Shown here piece after piece: positions 1-5,018 of a stretch of DNA of 5,018 nt. How positions within the stretch are numbered: the stretch's first letter is position 1; each line of letters opens with the position of its first letter. Location: NCBI GenBank assembly GCA_030633795.1, contig DAOWCB010000140.1, positions 1 to 5,018 of the forward strand, given 5' to 3'. The DNA comes from Candidatus Aminicenantota bacterium. Lineage in GTDB: Bacteria > Acidobacteriota > Aminicenantia > Aminicenantales > Aminicenantaceae. Made by a program: the position numbers and the translations under genes. The notes beneath the pieces were generated by a model, which was not told where the DNA came from, did no database searches, and saw only the letters and a program-made list of their open reading frames with translations.

Positions 1-1
1 A

Positions 2-1003
2 TTCGCCGGTTTGGACAATACCCTCACCTATTCATCCGGCCCGCACGACGTGAGGGATGAGACCAGAAAGGGCCACGTCGAGGTGATGAAGAGAGGGCTC
101 TTCCCGTATGTGCTCAATACTCCAATTGCTGAACACATATACCTGAGCTTCCGTCAAAGACTCGAGCCCACTGCGGTGAAGGACCCCTGGAATTTTTGGG
201 TTTTCAGCATCAGCGGGGATATCCGTTTATCGGGAGAATCCAGCAGGAGCAGCCGCTCTCTGGATATAAACGTTTCGGCCAACAGGGTCACACCCGACTG
301 GAATATCCGGTTGGGCCTCTCCGGAGATTTCGATAAACGCACGTACGATTATGAAGACGAATACATCGAAAGCATATCCGAGCAAAAAAATGCCACGGGC
401 ATGGTCGTCAAAAGCATCAACGACCACTGGTCCGTGGGGGGCTGGTTCGAGGCAGAAGCGAACACGTACAGCAACTTGGATCTTCTTTTTACGATTGCCC
501 CCGCTGTTGAATATAATATTTGGCCGTATTCCGAGTCCACAAGGCGGCAGCTCCGGTTCCTTTACAAAATTGGATACAACCGCGCCAATTACAGGGAAGT
601 GACAATTTACGATAAAATGTCAGAGACTCTGTTCAATCAGTCACTCACTGTAACTCTCAGCATCAGAGAGCCCTGGGGGAATGCTTCCGCTTCGATCGAA
701 GGCTCGCATTATTTCCATGATTTCAGCAAAAATCGCCTGCAAGTGTACGGAAACCTGGATATCCGAGTATTTAAAGGACTCTCTTTAGATATCAATGGAC
801 GATATGACCTTGTCCACGACCAATTGTCCTTGCCAGTAGGAGACGCTTCTCTGGATGAGGTCCTCCTGGCAAGAAAAGAGCTGCTCACAGCCTACGATTA
901 TTCTATATCCGTAGGATTACGCTACACCTTTGGGTCGGTGTACAGCAACGTGGTCAATCCCCGGTTTGGAAGAACACGATACCGAGGAAGGGGCAGGTTT
1001 TAA
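2..1003 (+). CDS. Outer-membrane-type beta-barrel protein, 3' part (5' end outside window)
   Basis: The reading frame is open to the left edge (first codons read F-A-G-L-D-N), so the TTG at 11 is an internal codon and the gene starts outside the window. About 333 C-terminal residues are visible. After a short mixed region (to about residue 50), the rest is a run of alternating polar/hydrophobic strands rich in Y, W, S and N (for example WNIRLGLSGDF, LQVYGNLDIRVF, YDYSISVGLRYTFGS), as expected for an outer-membrane barrel. Strand pairs are joined by charged loops such as the acidic YDYEDEYIES. The WPYSESTRRQLRF segment and the NVVNPRF end look to me like a conserved but uncharacterised family common in KSB1/Ignavibacteria-type genomes; this is recollection, not a search. 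The protein ends in an Arg-rich tail with a terminal Phe. No enzymatic motif is visible, so no transport or catalytic function is assigned. A two-component system follows on the same strand, possibly in one transcript. Confidence 0.8.
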   Translation, partial: FAGLDNTLTYSSGPHDVRDETRKGHVEVMKRGLFPYVLNTPIAEHIYLSFRQRLEPTAVKDPWNFWVFSISGDIRLSGESSRSSRSLDINVSANRVTPDWNIRLGLSGDFDKRTYDYEDEYIESISEQKNATGMVVKSINDHWSVGGWFEAEANTYSNLDLLFTIAPAVEYNIWPYSESTRRQLRFLYKIGYNRANYREVTIYDKMSETLFNQSLTVTLSIREPWGNASASIEGSHYFHDFSKNRLQVYGNLDIRVFKGLSLDINGRYDLVHDQLSLPVGDASLDEVLLARKELLTAYDYSISVGLRYTFGSVYSNVVNPRFGRTRYRGRGRF

Positions 1004-1062
1004 ACCTTAAGTGCATGTCAGATCCCATTTCCTTTTCCGCAGACGTCAATTATAATAAACCC

Positions 1063-1734
1063 ATGCGGATCCTGATCGTTGAAGATGACAAAAAAGTCGG
1101 GGGATTTTTGAAGAGAGGGCTTCAGGAAGAACAATATGCCGTGGACGTGTGCCGCAACGGCGCCGATGCTCTCTACATGGCTCAGCTCAATCCGTATGAT
1201 GTGATCATTTTGGATATCATGCTGCCCGGGATGGACGGCTTCACGGTTTGCCGGGAAATAAGACAAAAAGCCATCCTCACGCCCATCCTAATGCTGACAG
1301 CCAAAGACGAAATCGAGGATAAGGTGACCGGGCTTTCCGAAGGTGCTGATGATTATCTGACCAAACCGTTCTCTTTCGATGAGCTTTTAGCCCGTATCCG
1401 CGCACTCCTGAGAAGAAGCCAGGATTACAAGACAAAAGAACTGAAGGTGGGCGACCTGCTAATGGATCCCATAAAGCGGATAGTGACCAGGTCAGGGGAA
1501 AAGATCGATCTCACCGGTAAAGAATACGCCCTCCTAGAATACCTGTTGAGAAGCCGAGGGCGGACCGTCACCCCATCCATGATCCTCGAGCATGTCTGGG
1601 ATATGGATTATATGGGGTCCAGCAACATCGTGAATGTGTACATCAATCATCTCCGCAACAAGATCGACAAGGGGTTTGATATCAAACTTATCCAGACCGT
1701 CCGCGGCCATGGATTCCGAATCGATGAAGATTAA
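1063..1734 (+). CDS. OmpR/PhoB-family DNA-binding response regulator
   Basis: This is a cytoplasmic transcription regulator, very likely phosphorylated by the histidine kinase encoded directly downstream. From the ATG at 1063 it is 223 residues, the usual family length. The receiver domain (about 1-115) has the acidic pair Asp8/Asp9 in RILIVEDDKK, phospho-acceptor Asp51 in VIILDIMLPGMDG, Thr79 in LMLTAKDE and Lys101 in DYLTKPFSFDEL, so every catalytic residue is present. The C-terminal winged-helix domain (about 125-220) has the typical DLTGKEYALLEYLL segment, a recognition-helix region NIVNVYINHLRNKID and the closing TVRGHGFRI. An in-frame ATG at 1015 would add 16 residues (MSDPISFSADVNYNKP) that the family lacks. 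Neither start has a well-spaced Shine-Dalgarno, so 1063 was chosen from family alignment. The target genes cannot be read from the window; the neighbouring barrel gene and autoregulation are plausible guesses. Confidence 0.95.
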   Translation: MRILIVEDDKKVGGFLKRGLQEEQYAVDVCRNGADALYMAQLNPYDVIILDIMLPGMDGFTVCREIRQKAILTPILMLTAKDEIEDKVTGLSEGADDYLTKPFSFDELLARIRALLRRSQDYKTKELKVGDLLMDPIKRIVTRSGEKIDLTGKEYALLEYLLRSRGRTVTPSMILEHVWDMDYMGSSNIVNVYINHLRNKIDKGFDIKLIQTVRGHGFRIDED

Positions 1735-3151
1735 AAAATTCCGTTCACTAAGCTTTAAACTCACGCTGTGGTATATCGTGATCTTGGGGGGGATCATCAC
1801 CCTGGCAGGGATTTTCCAGTATCAAAGTTTCAAGGACAGCCTCCTGGATGAACTGGATGCCAAATTGCTGGAAATCGCCGATGAAACGTATGAAACATGG
1901 TACCGAAAGCGGGGTGTTTCCTGGGAAGAAGCTATAAAAGAGACAACTGGAAGGTTCCCATCCTACAAACCTCTCATCCAATTGGTAAAACTGCAGGAAG
2001 AGAAGGGTAAAAAAATCGAGGAAGTGATTCATCCAACCTCCATCGAAAAGGGGAGCTATTTGTTCGATGTGAGGACATATTACAGAGCTGACCGATCGGA
2101 CATCGATAATCTGATCTTTGTTACCCACAATGAAGAGGTATTGGGTGCTTATCCCCTGCGCACCATTTTATTCCCCGTAAGAGGACCCAATATCGTGCAG
2201 GTCGGGATTTCGCTGGAGAGCACCGAGATCGATCTACGAAGACTGTTGATCATCATGATCCTCGCGGGTGGAGGATTGCTCTTGCTGGCTTCTTTGGGAG
2301 GAAATTTTATCATCCGGAAAGCCTTGAAACCGGTCAAGAGTGTCGTCCAAACAGCCAAGGATATAAGCGCCGATGACCTCTCCTTGCGTATCGAGTCCGG
2401 ACAACGACAAGACGAGATCGGAGAGTTGGTGGATACATTTAATGATATGATCTCCCGGCTTGAAAAATCGGTCAAAAAAATCAAACAATTCAGTGGCGAT
2501 GTCTCCCATGAATTGAGAACCCCGCTCACCATCATCAGGGGTGAGATCGAAGTACTCCTCCGAAAAGAACGCAAAATAGAAGAGTACCAAAAAACTTTGA
2601 AAAGCACTCTCGAAGAATCCGCCTATCTGGAGCGGATCATCAATGACTTGCTGTTTCTGTCTCGGATCGAAGCCCTGGAAAAAAAGGAGTTCGACAAGTC
2701 AGTCCAACTGGATGAGATCCTGCTCAAAGTTGTGGAAAGCCAGGAGCTTGCTGCAAAAAAGAAAAACATCACACTCGATATCAAGAAGGCAAAACCAACA
2801 GAAATCAAGGGAGAAGAAATCCTGTTGGAGCGGATGGTCGCCAACATCATCGATAATGCCATCCGCTACACACATCCGAAGGGGAAGGTGGAGGTAAGCC
2901 TGGATAAAAAGGATGGATCGTCCACTATCCTCGTTCAAGACACGGGAATCGGGATTCCTGAAGAATCGCTCTCCTTAATCTTCGACCGTTTTTATGTCGT
3001 GGATAAATCCCGATTTAAGGAAACTGGCGGTTTAGGATTGGGACTCTCCATCGTCAAACGGGTGGCCGATTGCCATGGAGGAGTGATAGAAGTCAAAAGC
3101 GAAATGAACAAAGGAACATCTTTCCTCATCCACTTCCCGGAAACACAATAA
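1724..3151 (+). CDS. Sensor histidine kinase with periplasmic sensor region, HAMP, HisKA and HATPase_c domains
   Basis: This is the inner-membrane sensor partner of the preceding regulator; its 5' end overlaps that gene, a typical coupled arrangement. From the ATG at 1724 it is 475 residues. Domains in order: TM1 about 11-33; a periplasmic region of about 135 residues with no cysteine; TM2 about 174-193; HAMP about 194-246; HisKA with phospho-acceptor His262 in FSGDVSHELRTPL; then the ATPase domain with N-box Asn374/Asn378 (NIIDNAIRYTH), G1 box DTGIG (406-410), F-box FDRFY and G2 box GGLGLGLSIV (435 on). All kinase motifs are intact. The N-terminal LSFKLTLWY resembles CusS/heavy-metal-type sensors, but that segment is shared widely, so the ligand is unknown. 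An alternative in-frame ATG at 1709 would add five residues and lengthen the overlap from 11 to 26 bases. Neither has a clear ribosome binding site, which fits translational coupling. The ORF remains open upstream, but that part is only the regulator gene read in another frame. Confidence 0.95.
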   Translation: MKIKKFRSLSFKLTLWYIVILGGIITLAGIFQYQSFKDSLLDELDAKLLEIADETYETWYRKRGVSWEEAIKETTGRFPSYKPLIQLVKLQEEKGKKIEEVIHPTSIEKGSYLFDVRTYYRADRSDIDNLIFVTHNEEVLGAYPLRTILFPVRGPNIVQVGISLESTEIDLRRLLIIMILAGGGLLLLASLGGNFIIRKALKPVKSVVQTAKDISADDLSLRIESGQRQDEIGELVDTFNDMISRLEKSVKKIKQFSGDVSHELRTPLTIIRGEIEVLLRKERKIEEYQKTLKSTLEESAYLERIINDLLFLSRIEALEKKEFDKSVQLDEILLKVVESQELAAKKKNITLDIKKAKPTEIKGEEILLERMVANIIDNAIRYTHPKGKVEVSLDKKDGSSTILVQDTGIGIPEESLSLIFDRFYVVDKSRFKETGGLGLGLSIVKRVADCHGGVIEVKSEMNKGTSFLIHFPETQ

Positions 3152-3152
3152 A

Positions 3153-4412
3153 CTAACGCTTTATTTTTCTGGCTTTACGCGGAACCCACTGCTCGATAAA
3201 TTGCGATCGTCCCTCGTATTCGTCCACAAGATCCTGAAATATCGCCCGCATATGCTCGTAAGGCAGGGTTCCGATGATCATCCTACCGTTGATGATCATG
3301 GTCGGTGTGGAACGGATCCCGTAGGTGAATTCATCGGAGGTCCTTTCGTACTCCATTCCTGTATTGGCGATGGAGCTTACAATATCGTGCGTAACGGGGT
3401 CACTGAGAGCTTGCTCCACTCCGTATTTCATCGCCAATTCCTGGCGCCATTCAGGTCTTCGGGCCTCGTTAAAGTTGGCAAAGATCTCATCGTGAATGGT
3501 GACAAATTGAGCCGGATCGTATGCCGCTATGAAAGCCAGCTCACAGGCCCCCGGATGGAGATCCTTTTCCAGAGCAACCGGGTTGCAACGCCCCTCCAGT
3601 GGAAAGAACTGAAAGGCGATGTTTATCTTTCCGGCGAACTCCTCTTTCAGTTTGTCGAACTCCTGCGTGAGGAACAAACAGTCCGGGCAGAGAAAATCGG
3701 AAAACTCGATAACCTGGATCGGGGCATCCTCAAAATATTCGGTGGCCCTTACCGTCCAGTAAGGCGAAATGATGCTGGGATTGCTGACCTCCGGAAGAGC
3801 GCGGAATTGTTTTATTATCCGCAAACTAACAGCGGCTTGGGCATCCTTTTTCGCATCATGATACTGAATCATCCCATAAGCTCCGAAGGCAGTGATGCAT
3901 GCAAAGGTCACGAGCATCTTGAGGGACGGCTGGAAAAAGCGGATTAAAGAAATCCTTTTGTCCCGTCCGATCCCATATTTCAAGAAAAGGAAAACACTCA
4001 GAAGAGAAAAGAGGTAATAGCCGGTGCAAAGCAGACACAGGCTTCCCATGAAAAACACAGAGTAGGCAAACAACGCGATAACGCCGAGGATATTGAAGAA
4101 TGCGATAAAGGAATTTGTGCGTTCAAAACTTTCCGATGGGAAGAGGGCTCCGAGGGCCACGAGTGCTCCGACAATAATCCCGAAAAAACCGAGCGGAATT
4201 CCCATCACCTGGGATATAACAGAAAAAGCAGAGCTGTCACAGTTGAAAAAGGCGCTGATGTCGCAGAAGGATCCTTCGAAAATGTTTTCGGGAAAATTGG
4301 CGAGAAAATAATGCCGCATGGTCAGGATCGAGGCCGCCATCATCCCGATCCCAGAAAAAAAACTCAGAATTCGGGGCCACCGCACACCATCCAGAGTCAA
4401 TGTTTTTGACAT
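3153..4412 (-). CDS. Fused VKOR - DsbA-like disulfide bond formation protein
   Basis: This inner-membrane enzyme is predicted to make disulfides in exported proteins: the DsbA-like domain oxidises substrates and the vitamin K epoxide reductase (VKOR) domain re-oxidises it using quinone. From the ATG at 4412 it is 419 residues. The VKOR part has helices at about 15-36, 66-90, 101-123 and 130-147. Its loop cysteines are Cys50 and Cys58, with seven residues between as in human VKOR; Ser64 follows in the conserved serine position, and the quinone-side pair is Cys126/Cys129 (CLLC). A basic loop (GRDKRISLIR) and a fifth helix (about 163-182) place the C-terminal domain in the periplasm. That domain carries Cys242-Pro-Asp-Cys245 (FSDFLCPDC), the cis-proline loop STPT with Pro370, and an extra pair Cys276/Cys290 (GRCNP and HPGACELA) common in this class. 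A TTG codon lies just upstream at 4415, but ATG is preferred; no good Shine-Dalgarno precedes either. The gene follows the VWA gene after 40 bases, so co-transcription is likely. Confidence 0.95.
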   Translation of the reverse strand: MSKTLTLDGVRWPRILSFFSGIGMMAASILTMRHYFLANFPENIFEGSFCDISAFFNCDSSAFSVISQVMGIPLGFFGIIVGALVALGALFPSESFERTNSFIAFFNILGVIALFAYSVFFMGSLCLLCTGYYLFSLLSVFLFLKYGIGRDKRISLIRFFQPSLKMLVTFACITAFGAYGMIQYHDAKKDAQAAVSLRIIKQFRALPEVSNPSIISPYWTVRATEYFEDAPIQVIEFSDFLCPDCLFLTQEFDKLKEEFAGKINIAFQFFPLEGRCNPVALEKDLHPGACELAFIAAYDPAQFVTIHDEIFANFNEARRPEWRQELAMKYGVEQALSDPVTHDIVSSIANTGMEYERTSDEFTYGIRSTPTMIINGRMIIGTLPYEHMRAIFQDLVDEYEGRSQFIEQWVPRKARKIKR

Positions 4413-4452
4413 CAATCTAGAGTACTGATTTTCCGCTTGCAGATCAAGGATT

Positions 4453-5018
4453 CTATTTTATCAACTTCCATTTTTCTGCTTCTTTTCTAAGAATCAGTCT
4501 CGCTGTAGCATCGGCTTTGACGGTAATTCTGATTTTTAAAGGTTCCGGCTGAAGCAGCAGTTTCAGATTATATTCGCCTTCCAGGACTTGGACGGGTTCT
4601 CCCCCGACCACACCCCGGGCCTTTACTTCTCCTTGATCGTCCAGAACTACGAACTCGACTCGCAGAGTCTGTTCGAGTGAATCAAGCAGCTGCTCGGAAT
4701 CTTTGGCATCAAGATAGATCCCCCCGGTGGAGACGGCAATGGATTCCAGCTGCTTGCGGGCCTCAATCTCCTTGATATCGAATCCAACAATATTGACCTG
4801 AAGATCGAGCCCGGCCTCCTTCACCGCCGGCGCAATGGAGTTTATTTCACCATCGCAGCTTTCCACCCCATCACTGATCAAGACGATGGTACCGCCCTTG
4901 AGGTCTTTGAAATCTTTGATGCCCTCCAGCACCGAATAAACCAGAGGCGTTTTCCCCCTTGGTGTGATGGCGTTAACCGCATCCGTCAGTTGTTGCTTAT
5001 CGATTTGACCGATAGGGG
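4453..5018 (-). CDS. VWA-domain protein, C-terminal part (5' end beyond right edge)
   Basis: The frame is open to the right edge: codons upstream of the GTG at 4932 read IGQIDKQQL...ITPRGKTPLVYS, which is VWA sequence, so GTG 4932 is internal and the start is outside the window. About 187 residues are visible. The VWA domain covers roughly the first 118 and includes GKTPL, whose Thr is the expected second metal-ion (MIDAS) element, LISDGVESCDGE with the MIDAS Asp, and VNIVGFDI and STGGIYLDAKD near its end. The first MIDAS element (DxSxS) would lie outside the window. The remaining 70 or so residues are strand-rich (EFVVLDDQGEVKARG, LEGEYNLKLLL, ARLILRK) and resemble a small beta-sandwich or PEGA/carboxypeptidase-regulatory-like module. 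Family relatives are often exported, but the signal sequence cannot be checked here. VWA domains bind proteins through a divalent metal; the partner is unknown. It lies upstream of, and probably in an operon with, the VKOR-DsbA gene. Confidence 0.88.
   Translation of the reverse strand, partial: PIGQIDKQQLTDAVNAITPRGKTPLVYSVLEGIKDFKDLKGGTIVLISDGVESCDGEINSIAPAVKEAGLDLQVNIVGFDIKEIEARKQLESIAVSTGGIYLDAKDSEQLLDSLEQTLRVEFVVLDDQGEVKARGVVGGEPVQVLEGEYNLKLLLQPEPLKIRITVKADATARLILRKEAEKWKLIK

Noticed and set aside
1634..1723. Extended N-terminus of the histidine kinase frame, starting at the ATG at 1634
   Set aside because: This stretch is the regulator's recognition-helix coding region read in another frame; the residues (CTSIISATRSTRG) do not look like a kinase N-terminus, and starts at 1709 or 1724 sit directly before TM1.
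2149..2607. Minus-strand open frames antisense to the kinase (also at 1748-2128 and 2623-2938)
   Set aside because: They are opposite intact HAMP, HisKA and ATPase coding sequence and have no domain-like composition.
1724..3151. Assigning the kinase as a copper or heavy-metal sensor (CusS-like)
   Set aside because: Only the general N-terminal and HAMP style matches; the periplasmic part shows no recognisable metal site, and there is no metal efflux gene nearby.
3148..3170. Possible terminator: ATAAA/TTTAT stem followed by TTTTCT
   Set aside because: The stem is only five A-T pairs with a seven-base loop, too weak to support as an intrinsic terminator.
3273..3299. Repeated GATGATCAT (3273-3281 and 3291-3299), a short palindromic direct repeat
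   Set aside because: It encodes the MIINGRMII segment after the cis-proline loop; the protein sequence explains the repeat.
3201..3947. 248-codon plus-strand open frame opposite the VKOR-DsbA gene
   Set aside because: It lies wholly antisense to a gene with every catalytic motif intact and shows no recognisable domain, so it is a shadow frame.
4413..4440. Palindromic AGTACT and TCTAGA in the gap before the VKOR-DsbA gene as an operator
   Set aside because: Six-base palindromes are expected by chance, and nothing repeats or matches a known operator.

Overview
The window looks like part of a chromosome from a Gram-negative bacterium. It encodes an outer-membrane-type beta-barrel, a transmembrane sensor kinase and a periplasm-facing disulfide-forming enzyme. 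Base composition looks close to 50% GC by eye, and codon use seems similar throughout. The barrel protein and the fused VKOR-DsbA enzyme fit environmental lineages of the FCB group (for example KSB1- or Ignavibacteria-like) or other candidate phyla better than enterics. This placement is an inference from remembered family distribution, not a search result. No RNA gene, mobile element, CRISPR array or phage gene was seen.

Left half, plus strand (2-3151): the 3' end of a beta-barrel envelope protein gene runs in from the left edge. It is followed by an OmpR/PhoB-type response regulator and a HAMP-containing sensor histidine kinase. The regulator and kinase genes overlap by 11-26 bases, so they are almost certainly co-expressed. 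The barrel gene ends 59 bases before the preferred regulator start (11 bases before an alternative start), so it may belong to the same transcript.

Right half, minus strand (3153-5018): a von Willebrand factor A (VWA) protein gene enters from the right edge with its 5' end outside the window. After 40 bases comes a complete gene for a membrane VKOR domain fused to a DsbA-like thioredoxin domain. That gene converges on the kinase gene, and a single base separates the two stop codons.

Taken together this is an envelope-centred region: a cell-surface barrel, a two-component system with a periplasmic sensor, a self-contained disulfide-forming machine and a probably exported VWA protein. The VKOR-DsbA protein would oxidise cysteines of exported proteins and pass electrons to quinone. 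No link between the two strands' gene sets is proven; proximity is the only evidence. Coding sequence fills nearly the whole window, with no gene-free stretch over 60 bases. I see nothing that clearly amounts to a new biological system. The least understood item is the barrel family.
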